64,000 nucleotides of DNA from CALFCE01 sp964411665 (GCA_964411665.1 CAYPMR010000004.1:47146-111145), one strand, 5' to 3'; positions 9,338-17,648 are shown, counted from the first letter of the stretch. The notes: generated by a model from the letters alone, not told the origin. A program made the numbers and translations.

Positions 9338-9793
9338 ATGAATATGTTTGTTAACAGAAAACTGACTAGTCCAGGTGCCCGGCGTGAGAAGGGATTCACT
9401 TTGATCGAGTTGATGATTGTTATTGCTATATTAGGTATTCTTCTCACCATAGGTGTGCCCGCTTATAAGGGTTTTTTAGTTAAATCCAAACGTGTTGAGG
9501 CAACCAGTTTGTTAATGGAAGCAGCCGGAGAGCAGCAACGTTTTTACACGGAAAATAACCGCTTTGCTGCTGACATGACTGAAATGGGTTACCCTGCGGC
9601 GCAGATAGAATCGGAAACTGGTTTATACACGGTATCTGTAACTGACAGCTCACGGTCCTCGTATACGCTGACAGCTACGCCGGTTGCCACCGAATCGCAA
9701 GCGGATGATGCTGACTGTGGCTCATTTACCATCAATTCAGGTGGCTTGAAAGGTATCGTCGGCGGCACTGAAACTGCTGAAGACTGCTGGTAG
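9338..9793 (+). CDS. pilE: PilE-like type IV minor pilin
   Basis: The leader ends RREKG, followed by FTLIELMIVIAILGILLTIG, a textbook class III signal with Glu+5. The mature part has the PilE-like AGEQQRFYTENNRFAADM segment. The closing Cys pair (DADCGSF ... EDCW) would form the D-region loop at the extreme C-terminus. It is last in the minor-pilin operon. It could be a minor or a major pilin, but its position after pilX favours PilE of the priming complex. Confidence 0.85.
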   Translation: MNMFVNRKLTSPGARREKGFTLIELMIVIAILGILLTIGVPAYKGFLVKSKRVEATSLLMEAAGEQQRFYTENNRFAADMTEMGYPAAQIESETGLYTVSVTDSSRSSYTLTATPVATESQADDADCGSFTINSGGLKGIVGGTETAEDCW

Positions 9794-9851
9794 TCAGGCC
9801 GTTCCAGCTATTGCCTTCTGGCTAGAAATTGCACTGTGTGACTTGCTAATA

Positions 9852-9883
9852 GAGCAGAAAAAGAGCAGAAAAAGAGCAGAAAA
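9852..9883 (+). repeat. Three tandem copies of an 11-bp unit
   Basis: GAGCAGAAAAA is repeated at 9852, 9863 and 9874, the last copy one A shorter. It runs straight into the inverted-repeat element that starts at 9881. Confidence 0.8.
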
Positions 9884-9957
9884 CCTGACTCCGTTTCACC
9901 CTCGAACTACTCCTGAGAGCTCAAGACTGGACAGGGCTGAATTCCAGAGTCAGGTTT
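9881..9957. repeat. REP-like element with 11-bp inverted ends
   Basis: The arms AAACCTGACTC (9881-9891) and GAGTCAGGTTT (9947-9957) are perfect inverted repeats around 55 bp. The shape resembles REP/BIME-type palindromic elements mobilised by RAYT transposases, but no RAYT gene is in this window and only one copy was noticed. It sits between pilE and the second MITE-like copy. Confidence 0.55.
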
Positions 9958-9971
9958 AAGCGTTGTTTGCC

Positions 9972-10131
9972 TGGCAGGCTGTTGAAAAACTACCTGTGTT
10001 GCCATTGCAGCGTTGGAAATTGGCTCAACATCCTCCTGTATTGCATATATGCGCCGGGGACGCCTGGACCTTTTTCACCAATTTGCCCCTTGTACTGGCT
10101 GTCTCGTCAACGTTTTCCTACAGCCTGCTAG
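9972..10131 (-). mobile_element. MITE-like dispersed repeat, copy B
   Basis: A 160 bp copy inverted relative to the one at 6191-6360. The ends are GGCAGGCTGTTGAAAAAC and, inwards on the other strand, CTAGCAGGCTGTAGGAAAACG. The CTAG end includes the TAG stop codon of the minus-strand dodecin gene, so the element starts exactly where that gene ends. It lacks the 10 bp internal duplication seen in copy A. The plus ORF at 9963-10148 resembles the ORF in copy A only because both are the same repeat. Confidence 0.8.
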
Positions 10132-10331
10132 TCCTTAAGTACAAATGAAACTTTCATCGCTACTCTGTATTCAATAATTTTGCCGTCTTCCACAATGAGC
10201 TTTTGCTCTTTTACCCAAGCTCCCTTAACATTTTTTAGTGTCTTGTCGGCACGCTTTACGCCATTTGATATGGCATCGTCGAAACTCTTGCTTGAAGAGG
10301 CGATTATTTCTGTTACTTTTGCTACTGACAT
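10128..10331 (-). CDS. Dodecin
   Basis: A 67-residue flavin-binding dodecin, a small protein that assembles into hollow 12-mers storing or quenching riboflavin/FMN. The sequence follows the family pattern: KVTEIIASSSKSFDDAI, then VKRADKTLKNVKGAWVKEQ with the Trp that stacks on flavin, then the IIEYRVAMKVSFVL strand. It is monocistronic. Its stop codon lies within the CTAG terminus of the adjacent mobile repeat, so the insertion may have set the current C-terminus. No riboflavin gene is beside it. Confidence 0.92.
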   Translation of the reverse strand: MSVAKVTEIIASSSKSFDDAISNGVKRADKTLKNVKGAWVKEQKLIVEDGKIIEYRVAMKVSFVLKD

Positions 10332-10436
10332 ATGTATATTCCTGTTGATGAGTTGTGACTACCTAAAGCCACCAATAGCTTATCAGGTTAGGCTTGATAG
10401 CCCCAAGTAATGCCAATGCGGCAAAGAGCTTTTTCA

Positions 10437-11579
10437 ATGACATATGATTTTGATGCGCCGCTTGATAGGCGCAATAGCAATAGCATTAAGTGGGATAAAT
10501 ACGGCGACCGAGATGTGCTCCCCTTGTGGGTTGCTGATATGGATTTCGCCATTGCGCCGGAAATTCAGCAGGCTCTCAGTAATCGGATTAAACATCCTGT
10601 TTTTGGCTACACTTCGGCGTCGGATGCACTATATGACGCACTCATTGATCATCTGGAAAGAGACTACAACTGGAGTGTAAGCCGTGATTGGATAGTTTGG
10701 ATGCCTGGTGTTGTTGCCGGACTTTCTGCATGCGTGCGTGCCTTTGTGCCGGATGGTGGTAGGGTCATGACCAATCCACCCATCTATCATCATTTTTTTC
10801 AGGTGCATGATCCGGAAAAACACAGCCTGAAAAAAGTGCCTTTGATTTGCTCTGAAGGTAGATGGACTTATGATCTGAAAGCAATGGAAAGCCTTGCAAG
10901 TGAAAAAATTGATATGTTCATGTTGTGCTCACCCCACAATCCAACAGGTACCTTGTTCCAGGAGTCTGAATTACAGGCGGTATGCGAAATTGCCCGATCG
11001 TGTGGGGCGATAGTTGTTTCTGATGAAATACATTGTGGTCTGGTTTTGCCTGAGCAAGCACCTCATGTACCTACAGCAATTGCAGCTGACTCCTATGTAG
11101 ATAATATCGTTACCCTGATGTCAGCAAGTAAAACGTTCAATCTGGCAGGGCTTAACTGCTCCTATGCAATCATTCCAGACGCTGAGTTACGCCAGAAATA
11201 TATATCTGCCAGTGTTGAGGCTATACCTTTCGTTGGTACGCTTGCTTACACTGCTACGGAAGCGGCCTTTGCCAGTGCCGAGCCTTGGCGCCAGCAGTTG
11301 CTTAACTATCTGTTGGGCAATTACCGTTACTTACAGGACGAGTTTGCAACGATTGACGGGATGGAATTGCAGAAGCTAGAGGCTACCTATCTTGCCTGGA
11401 TTGATGCAAGTGGTTTGTCACTCAATGATACGACTGGATTTTTCGAGCAACACGGTGTCGGACTATCGCCGGGAGAGCAATTCGGCCAGCCCCAGTTTCT
11501 AAGGCTTAACTTCGCCTGTCCCCGTTCTATTCTTGTCGAAGCGGTTGAGCGAATACGTAAAGCACGCGCTTTGATTTGA
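10437..11579 (+). CDS. MalY/PatB-type PLP C-S lyase (cystathionine beta-lyase-like)
   Basis: A fold-type I aminotransferase-like enzyme. The N-terminal YDFDAPLDRRNSNSIKWD and LPLWVADMDF are characteristic of MalY/PatB C-S lyases, which release thiols from cystathionine or cysteine conjugates. The Schiff-base lysine is in SASKTFNLAGL, the HNPTG motif is at CSPHNPTG, and the PLP-binding Asp/His is in SDEIHCGL. ATG 10437 has an AAGAG-like site about 9 bp upstream and gives 380 residues, the usual length; ATG 10410 is possible. Ordinary aminotransferase activity cannot be ruled out. Confidence 0.88.
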   Translation: MTYDFDAPLDRRNSNSIKWDKYGDRDVLPLWVADMDFAIAPEIQQALSNRIKHPVFGYTSASDALYDALIDHLERDYNWSVSRDWIVWMPGVVAGLSACVRAFVPDGGRVMTNPPIYHHFFQVHDPEKHSLKKVPLICSEGRWTYDLKAMESLASEKIDMFMLCSPHNPTGTLFQESELQAVCEIARSCGAIVVSDEIHCGLVLPEQAPHVPTAIAADSYVDNIVTLMSASKTFNLAGLNCSYAIIPDAELRQKYISASVEAIPFVGTLAYTATEAAFASAEPWRQQLLNYLLGNYRYLQDEFATIDGMELQKLEATYLAWIDASGLSLNDTTGFFEQHGVGLSPGEQFGQPQFLRLNFACPRSILVEAVERIRKARALI

Positions 11580-11587
11580 TTGCTGAA

Positions 11588-12265
11588 TTACATCGGCTGC
11601 CATCCAGGAATTAAAATTCTTTTACTACGAAGAGCATGCAGAAAATTAAGAGTAATGCGAGCGCTTGCTCCCCACAGTAGCTCGCCGTCGTATTCGTTGA
11701 AATAAACAACCTTGCGCGGTTTTTCTATTGCGTTATTTTTTATTTCAGTTACAGCGTCTGGCTTACGATTACGTAGCTCGTGGTTTGATTCATCGAGAAG
11801 CCAATTGAGCGGAATAGTAAACGCGCGAGCAACCTCGCTCGACTGCAGTTTCATTGTGCTGGGCCAGTTGAGTAATCCAACGACAGGCGTCACGCTGAAA
11901 AATGATATTGTTTCATAGACGGGGAGTGTGCCAACAATAGATATGTTGTCTTCATTAATACCTATTTCTTCGCGGGTTTCTCGCAGCGCTGTGCTCACGG
12001 CGTCGATATCATCGCTTTCTCTAGCGCCGCCCGGAAAAGCAACCTGACCGCTGTGTCGGTCATTGATGTTTTTCGTACGACGGATATACAGCACATGCCA
12101 CTCATCACGTTGCTTCAAAAGCGGAATTAAAACAGAAGCTTGCCGCAATGAGTGATGGCCGGACAGATCTGGTGGCAGATCAGAATAGTGCATAGCATCA
12201 TCCACATCATCACAGTGAGGATCGTTGGCGGAATCCGGCATCAAATTGCAAGAAATTTTAGTCAA
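11588..12265 (-). CDS. NudL-type CoA pyrophosphatase (Nudix hydrolase)
   Basis: The Nudix box is intact: GGARESDDIDAVSTALRETREEIGI. It is preceded by RHSGQVAFPGG, the signature of the NudL/YeaB/PCD1 branch that cleaves CoA to 3',5'-ADP and 4'-phosphopantetheine. Length is 225. The TTG at 12265 has an AGGG site about 7 bp upstream; ATG 12241 is the alternative. It stands alone, convergent with the lyase gene. Substrate is inferred from the family. Confidence 0.87.
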   Translation of the reverse strand: MTKISCNLMPDSANDPHCDDVDDAMHYSDLPPDLSGHHSLRQASVLIPLLKQRDEWHVLYIRRTKNINDRHSGQVAFPGGARESDDIDAVSTALRETREEIGINEDNISIVGTLPVYETISFFSVTPVVGLLNWPSTMKLQSSEVARAFTIPLNWLLDESNHELRNRKPDAVTEIKNNAIEKPRKVVYFNEYDGELLWGASARITLNFLHALRSKRILIPGWQPM

Positions 12266-12379
12266 GGCATACCCTAATCTTGATCATGTCCACAGTGTAA
12301 CCCATTAAGCACGATAACGACCCCCCCAGATAAATGGCTATTTGCCGATACATACAGCATAGTCAGTGGTTTACGGGCA

Positions 12380-13735
12380 ATGCCGAACATTAACAGTCAA
12401 AAATTAGCCGAGCATGATGATAATCATGGTCAACGAGATATGTCCTCGGAGCATCTGCGTTTTAGCTCGACCAACATGTCGGCTATCGAACGTTACCCTG
12501 CGACACCTGTTCGCTGTCACCTGATTGCTGACAGACATCCGACTTTGCATTCCAGCTTCAATACCCTTATTGACGCTACCAGCAGTGATATTGATTTTCT
12601 ACAAAATAGAGCAGTAGATCTGGCGAGCATATTTCTGCTTGTTCCTGTATCTGACGATGTGTTTGCGCGTCAGGATGTTCTCAAGGATTTGCGCTTGACA
12701 CAGGCTTCTGCAAAGAATGAGCATTTACCAATTGTTGTGATCACAGAAGGTAACTCCGGCTCCAGACATGTCGGCTTTCCACCCAATGTTGTTGCAACTA
12801 TCCCCAATAGTCCTGATGGTGCGAAGGCTCTAAGGAAAGTGATCAAACGCTTTGCTCAGCGTCGCCATCAACGTCTATGGCTGGTGGGAGATAACGGAAC
12901 CTATTTGGAAAATATATTTACTTGCCTCGGGTTTGATGTCAGGTCAGTGCAACATCCCTTTCAGATAGTAGGAATCAACGAATGCATGAATACTCGCAAT
13001 GGCGCTGAACATATCATGTTTGCCAGTTGTGGCCCACGCTGTTACTCGGATTACGATAACTTTCCTGCCAACATTGAGTCTGCGTTAGACGGGAATGATC
13101 TACTTTCCATGAGTGTCATACTGGATGAAGTCAGTATGGAATTAAAAGCTGGTTGGGAAAGTCGAGGGGCATCAACATTTATATTAAATGATATAGTCGA
13201 GGAAGATTTGGTTAAGCGAGCGACCGATGTCTTGTACATGCAGCATCAGATTGCCATGTTACATCAAGATGTTATTCGTGATCCGGAAAGCGGAATATAT
13301 AATAAAACCTATCTTGATGATTGCGGCAGACGCTTGCACAGCATGGCAAGACGTGGTGATTTGTTTTTTGCAGTCGCGGTTGTACAGTTTCGAATGAAGA
13401 GCGCTACAGTGGATAATCTGGAAGCCAAAGCTCTTGCGATGATAGGTCAATATATCAAAGCACATTTGCGGGAACACGATATCGTTGCTCAGCGATTTCC
13501 AGGAGAGTTGGTTTTTCTGATCACGAGCTCAGCGCAGCTCGAACTCGCATCATTTCTTCAGAGACTTTCAGATGAAATACAGGATTATATAGACGAATCA
13601 CTGGATAGAAAGCCAGAGCTTGCCATTGGTGCAACCGCAGAAAACGGTATTAATTTTGATGCAATGCTACATAGAGCAACCATAGCAGCTTTGCAGTGTA
13701 AAATGCCGGGATCGGGCCTTATTGTGATGTTGTAA
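12380..13735 (+). CDS. Degenerate GGDEF-domain protein with a receiver-like N-terminus
   Basis: The C-terminal ~160 residues follow a diguanylate cyclase layout: DPESGIYNKTYLDDCGRRL, like the D-x-LTGLPNR entry, and a hairpin FPGELVFLI where GGDEF should stand. The missing GG(D/E)EF signature predicts no cyclase activity. The N-terminal half (about 40-260) looks like one or two receiver-type alpha/beta units (IPNSPDGAKALRKVIK; RLWLVGDNGTYLENIF) without an obvious phospho-acceptor. It may be a c-di-GMP or nucleotide sensor, or a scaffold. No partner is co-directional. Confidence 0.7.
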   Translation: MPNINSQKLAEHDDNHGQRDMSSEHLRFSSTNMSAIERYPATPVRCHLIADRHPTLHSSFNTLIDATSSDIDFLQNRAVDLASIFLLVPVSDDVFARQDVLKDLRLTQASAKNEHLPIVVITEGNSGSRHVGFPPNVVATIPNSPDGAKALRKVIKRFAQRRHQRLWLVGDNGTYLENIFTCLGFDVRSVQHPFQIVGINECMNTRNGAEHIMFASCGPRCYSDYDNFPANIESALDGNDLLSMSVILDEVSMELKAGWESRGASTFILNDIVEEDLVKRATDVLYMQHQIAMLHQDVIRDPESGIYNKTYLDDCGRRLHSMARRGDLFFAVAVVQFRMKSATVDNLEAKALAMIGQYIKAHLREHDIVAQRFPGELVFLITSSAQLELASFLQRLSDEIQDYIDESLDRKPELAIGATAENGINFDAMLHRATIAALQCKMPGSGLIVML

Positions 13736-13752
13736 AAGGATTGCCAGATTTT

Positions 13753-14604
13753 TTATTTTAGCCAGTCTTGAAAGTCTGTTGGCAACGGCGTCACAGAGCC
13801 TGTGTTACTCCAGCCATTTTCGTTTGCAAGTTCTTCGATTGATTTTATCCGGTTTTCGTTCAACGGATGAGTTGCTGTAAAAGCTGCGTACCAATCATTT
13901 TGTTCGCCACTCGAATTTTGATCTTGCAATATCTGGAACAATTCGCTCGCGCCAGAGACGTGTCCATATAACCCTGCTACTGCACCCAACGCAGTTTCGT
14001 CCGCTGCACGTTCCATATCTCTACCAAATTTGGATTGTGTGACACTGCCGGTTCTATTGAGCAACTTGCCTATTGCGTTTGTTCCGGTGTTGCCTGTGAG
14101 CGCGGTCAAAGCCATCATGGTGGCAAGACCACCACCGAGGCCAGCTATTGGATCTCGATGGATAACATGTGATATCTCATGTGCCATAACCATTGCCAGC
14201 GCGTTTTCATGTGGTAGTGATTCGAGTAGACCTGAAAAGAAAACAATGTTTCCACCCAGCGTGGCGAAGGCGTTAAAAACCTGGTCATTGTTATGATGTA
14301 CTTGTACCGTCATTCCTTCAGGCAAATTCAGAAAGGGAATCAGACGAGAGGCCAGATTTGACAAGTAATTTTGCATGTCGTCAGACGGGCTTTCACCGCC
14401 AAATTCATAGTCAACCCGATCCATCAGTGACGTTTCATAATTAAAGGGTACTGAACGTCCTATACGAGCAGCGAATATATTGGTTACAGTAACGAGTAAT
14501 ACAATCAATACAAGTGCTGCCAACAGCAATTTTAAAAAATAGACTAAGGGATTATGTCGGGTGACATTTACGCCTTCAGCTGGTTGACGGTTCTGATAAT
14601 GCAT
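13753..14604 (-). CDS. Membrane-anchored M48-family metalloprotease
   Basis: An N-terminal hydrophobic helix at about 22-45 anchors a zinc protease domain. HEISH is at 142-146 in MVMAHEISHVIHRDP, and the third ligand Glu lies in AADETALGAVAGL. The closing THPLNENRIKSIEEL is typical of M48 (HtpX/Oma1/LoiP-like) enzymes that degrade membrane or envelope proteins. It starts 14 bp after a YbjQ-like gene that is itself preceded by another, so the three are likely one operon. It is shorter (283) than BepA and lacks a TPR tail. Confidence 0.9.
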   Translation of the reverse strand: MHYQNRQPAEGVNVTRHNPLVYFLKLLLAALVLIVLLVTVTNIFAARIGRSVPFNYETSLMDRVDYEFGGESPSDDMQNYLSNLASRLIPFLNLPEGMTVQVHHNNDQVFNAFATLGGNIVFFSGLLESLPHENALAMVMAHEISHVIHRDPIAGLGGGLATMMALTALTGNTGTNAIGKLLNRTGSVTQSKFGRDMERAADETALGAVAGLYGHVSGASELFQILQDQNSSGEQNDWYAAFTATHPLNENRIKSIEELANENGWSNTGSVTPLPTDFQDWLK

Positions 14605-14618
14605 GTTCGAGCTAAAAG

Positions 14619-15098
14619 CTAGGTTATTGTTACCTGGTCAGTCGGGATAGGGGGCTTTTCCGGTTTTGACGGTGTTAATGCAGTGCCATAGGCCAGTACC
14701 TCCACTGATGCCAGTCGCCCTGTGCCCACAGACATGGTTTCAAACTTGATGTTGAATACATAGTCGGCATTGAGGTCCTGTGCGTTGGCCTTCATGCGTA
14801 ACATGGCTTCGCGTCTTGCTCGATCTATCAATGATTCGTATGAAACAACAGCACCACCGAAAAAATTAACCAATCCTGCGAGAAAAGACTTGAAATAGTC
14901 GGATGCAACGACAACAGCACCGATAACCAACTGTTGCTCATAAGCTTTTTCTTTCGGAGGATAACGACTGGCAATTGCAGGAAGCTTGTTGAGGGCAGCT
15001 TCGCGCTTGATGATGGAGCGATAATGCCGCTTCTCTGCAATAGTGCCGCAGATATATCCGGCCGTCATTAATATGATAAAGAGTCCTATCTCAAACAT
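14619..15098 (-). CDS. YbjQ/UPF0145-family protein with N-terminal membrane helix
   Basis: The C-terminal ~95 residues match the YbjQ fold: a FFGGAVVSYESLIDRARREAML segment, then NADYVFNIKFETMS and the strand ASVEVLAYGTAL. An added N-terminal transmembrane segment (FIILMTAGYICGTIA) and a linker precede it. Family members are small pentameric beta-barrel proteins of unknown function, often labelled heavy-metal-binding. It sits between another YbjQ homologue and the M48 protease gene. Confidence 0.82.
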   Translation of the reverse strand: MFEIGLFIILMTAGYICGTIAEKRHYRSIIKREAALNKLPAIASRYPPKEKAYEQQLVIGAVVVASDYFKSFLAGLVNFFGGAVVSYESLIDRARREAMLRMKANAQDLNADYVFNIKFETMSVGTGRLASVEVLAYGTALTPSKPEKPPIPTDQVTIT

Positions 15099-15140
15099 AT
15101 CGAGCCCCTCGTACCAGGGTAACTATGGCAATTGGCATCG

Positions 15141-15458
15141 TTATTCAGCCAGTTTGACTGCCGAGCCATATACGTATATCTCTGCGGCACCCGCGGTAAT
15201 ACTGGACGTAGAGAAGCGTATATTCAGAACCGCATTGGCACCTATGGACTGTGCTTGTGACAGCATACGCTCCATCGCTTCCGTGCGAGAATCCTGTAAT
15301 AGCTCTGTATAGCCTTTGAGTTCACCACCAAATATATTGCGAATGCTGGCCATGATGTCACGTCCCACGTGTTTGCTGCGCACGGAACTTCCCTGCACCA
15401 AACCCAGATGGGTCTCGATTTTCTTGTCGGGCAGAAATTCTAGATTTGAGACAAGCAT
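15141..15458 (-). CDS. YbjQ/UPF0145-family protein
   Basis: A cytosolic-looking single YbjQ domain: LGLVQGSSVRSKHVGRD, then NIFGGELKGYTELLQDSRTEAMERM, then IGANAVLNIRFSTSS and the AEIYVYGSAV strand. ATG 15458 is preceded by AGGA at about 7 bp and gives 105 residues, the usual size; the frame opens at 15500. It is first of a likely YbjQ-YbjQ-M48 operon and divergent from the nucleosidase operon with only about 60 bp between. Confidence 0.86.
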   Translation of the reverse strand: MLVSNLEFLPDKKIETHLGLVQGSSVRSKHVGRDIMASIRNIFGGELKGYTELLQDSRTEAMERMLSQAQSIGANAVLNIRFSTSSITAGAAEIYVYGSAVKLAE

Positions 15459-15520
15459 ATTTGCATCCTGTGTGGAATTCGCTTTATTGTACAGGACCAC
15501 TTGTTAACAGATAAAATTCC

Positions 15521-16510
15521 TTGGTAAATCAACATTTCAGCCCCAAGCTTTTATGCGTCTGTGCTCTACAGGCTGAAGCGCAACCGCTGATCGCTTATTA
15601 TCGACTCAAAGCTGCCGGTGTTAATGACTCGATTGCTGGTGGCACCGTAGGGTATCGCGATGGCGGATTTCGTCTCTACCAGAATGATCGTATGGTTCTT
15701 GTTGTATCCGGGATCGGCAAGATCAATGCGGCTGCGGCAACCGCACATGCATTGGCCCAAATGCCTGCTGGCAGTATTGCTTTGAATATTGGTATAGCCG
15801 GATCCGATAATCAGTTGGGTGAAATTTTCGTGGCACATTGCATCCGTACTGATGAACGTAGCTTCTACCCGCCCATGACATTTAACTCTGAGTTGCCGGG
15901 CATCACAGTACATAGTGTTGAGAAACCTTGTATTCAATATCAGAACAATACGGCTTTTGATATGGAAGCGTCAGCCTTTGTTAGTATTGCCAGACGTTAT
16001 GTGGTAGCTGAGCTTGTGCACAGTCTCAAAATTATTTCTGATAATTCTGATCATCCGTTGATTGACGCCTCTGGCGAGATTAACAGTTGGTTTGATAAAA
16101 ACACTATAGCAACATTGGTGGAAAGCAGAATTTCACAGATAGTAAATTTTATAGATGAATTGTTTTTGATTGCGTCAGAACTGCCTGCTGCCTCTTTATC
16201 AGCAACCATGGATTCAAATGAAAGTGTAAATTCCGATACCTGTTTGTACGAATTGATAGAGACAATGCATTTTACCAATTCACAATCTAAACAGCTCCAG
16301 GAAATATTGAATAGATTCAGAGTGCTTGGAGTGGTCGTGCCGCAAACATTGCCAAACATGGGGTCAGGTAAAAACAAAGCTTCGGCTTTAATAGCTTGTC
16401 TTGATCAGATGCTGGGCAATGTTTATCCGAATTATGAGTCGTCGGCTAAAGATTTGTCAGATACGGTTGTATGTAATGATAAATCATTCGGTGAGATAAG
16501 CCGTGATTGA
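15521..16510 (+). CDS. MTA/SAH-nucleosidase-like protein with extra C-terminal domain
   Basis: Residues 1 to about 215 are a phosphorylase-superfamily nucleosidase related to MTAN/Pfs. The early Glu is in LQAEAQPL (E19), a glycine-rich core VVSGIGKINAAAATAHAL follows, and then NIGIAGS. The purine/ribose site is FDMEASAF (E149), and the catalytic Asp lies in IISDNSD (174). All three catalytic positions of MTAN seem kept. The final ~110 residues, containing MHFTNSQSKQLQEILNRF, are a helical domain I do not recognise. TTG 15521 is the only start after an in-frame stop. It overlaps the radical SAM gene by 8 bp. I infer that it may remove 5'-deoxyadenosine or a related nucleoside. Confidence 0.75.
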   Translation: MVNQHFSPKLLCVCALQAEAQPLIAYYRLKAAGVNDSIAGGTVGYRDGGFRLYQNDRMVLVVSGIGKINAAAATAHALAQMPAGSIALNIGIAGSDNQLGEIFVAHCIRTDERSFYPPMTFNSELPGITVHSVEKPCIQYQNNTAFDMEASAFVSIARRYVVAELVHSLKIISDNSDHPLIDASGEINSWFDKNTIATLVESRISQIVNFIDELFLIASELPAASLSATMDSNESVNSDTCLYELIETMHFTNSQSKQLQEILNRFRVLGVVVPQTLPNMGSGKNKASALIACLDQMLGNVYPNYESSAKDLSDTVVCNDKSFGEISRD

Positions 16511-17648
16511 TACCATTTACATTGAAAGGCAGGCGCGCAATGACGCTGTCACTTTGGCAGTTCTTGAGAGGTTAAAACCTTGTCGGATTATTGATATTGA
16601 ACGCTTTGGTGAGGTGTTTAACCCCAATACACAAAATTTCAGACTGCAAAAACGCAAACCTGCTCTGATATTGGCGCGTAAACATAGTCGTAAGGTTTTG
16701 CCCACGCCCTCCGACTACGGAATAGGTGGTCAGCATAATTACTATTTTTCACATATGATGAATTGTATTTATGATTGCCGATATTGTTTTCTTCAAGGAA
16801 TGTATTCGTCATCGAATTACGTTGTTTTTACCAATTACGATCAATTTTTTGACGATATAATTGCAACGTCTCGCCAGCATCCTGATGAGGCAAGTTGGTT
16901 TTTCTCTGGCTACGATTGTGATTCTCTTGCTTTGGAGCCAGTCACAGAATTTATGCAGCAGTGCCTGGATTTATTTGAATCTCTTTGTAACCAGAATGAT
17001 CAGTCGAAACGGGTCGGAGCTCATCTGGAAATTCGCACTAAAAGTACCCAGATTCGCAGTCTCTTAAAAAGACAGGCTTTATCTAATTGTGTGGTCGCAT
17101 ACAGCTTGTCGCCACAGGCAATAGTAGAGTCACTTGAGCATAAGACGCCATCACTGGAAAAAAGAATTGATGCTCTGTATCGGCTGCAACAGGCTGGTTG
17201 GCCTATTGGCTTACGATTCGATCCGCTTATTGCTGCTGAAAATTTCCAGCCTTTGTACCGCGAAATGTTTGATCAGGTGTTCAGTCGACTCGATTGTGAT
17301 TTGATACATTCGGTAAGCCTTGGGACTTTCAGATTACCTAAGCCATTCCATAAAAAGATATCCAGGCTATATCCTGAAGAACCCATGTTCGCTGTTCCTA
17401 TGTACCAGTACAATCGCGGTGCTGCTAAAGGTGAGTCTGCAATGATCAGTTATCTGCCAGAAATGGAGCATGAAATGATGGAATTTAGTGAAAAGCAGAT
17501 ATTACGCTGGATAGATTCTGATCGTTTGTTTCGCTGTGTTGAAACATCTGGTTCGGATGTTCAAAAAGATCAACAGGGTGAAACGCCTCTTAGGGCTGTG
17601 CAAGCAGTCAATAGAGGCGAACCTGGTTGTAGCCAGCCTGAAAGTTAG
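16503..17648 (+). CDS. Spore photoproduct lyase-like radical SAM enzyme
   Basis: A radical SAM cluster C88-x3-C92-x2-C95 (MNCIYDCRYCFLQGMY) follows the SPL-type lead PSDYGIGGQHNYYFSH. A further cysteine, C139 in SGYDCDSLALE, lies 44 residues after the last cluster Cys; from memory this is the spacing of the H-donor Cys141 in Bacillus subtilis Spl. The TIM-barrel half has HLEIRTKS and GLRFDPLI. Spl repairs UV thymine photoproducts in spores; this host shows no sporulation genes, so the substrate is open. It sits between a nucleosidase and an SDR in one operon. Confidence 0.85.
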   Translation: MIDTIYIERQARNDAVTLAVLERLKPCRIIDIERFGEVFNPNTQNFRLQKRKPALILARKHSRKVLPTPSDYGIGGQHNYYFSHMMNCIYDCRYCFLQGMYSSSNYVVFTNYDQFFDDIIATSRQHPDEASWFFSGYDCDSLALEPVTEFMQQCLDLFESLCNQNDQSKRVGAHLEIRTKSTQIRSLLKRQALSNCVVAYSLSPQAIVESLEHKTPSLEKRIDALYRLQQAGWPIGLRFDPLIAAENFQPLYREMFDQVFSRLDCDLIHSVSLGTFRLPKPFHKKISRLYPEEPMFAVPMYQYNRGAAKGESAMISYLPEMEHEMMEFSEKQILRWIDSDRLFRCVETSGSDVQKDQQGETPLRAVQAVNRGEPGCSQPES

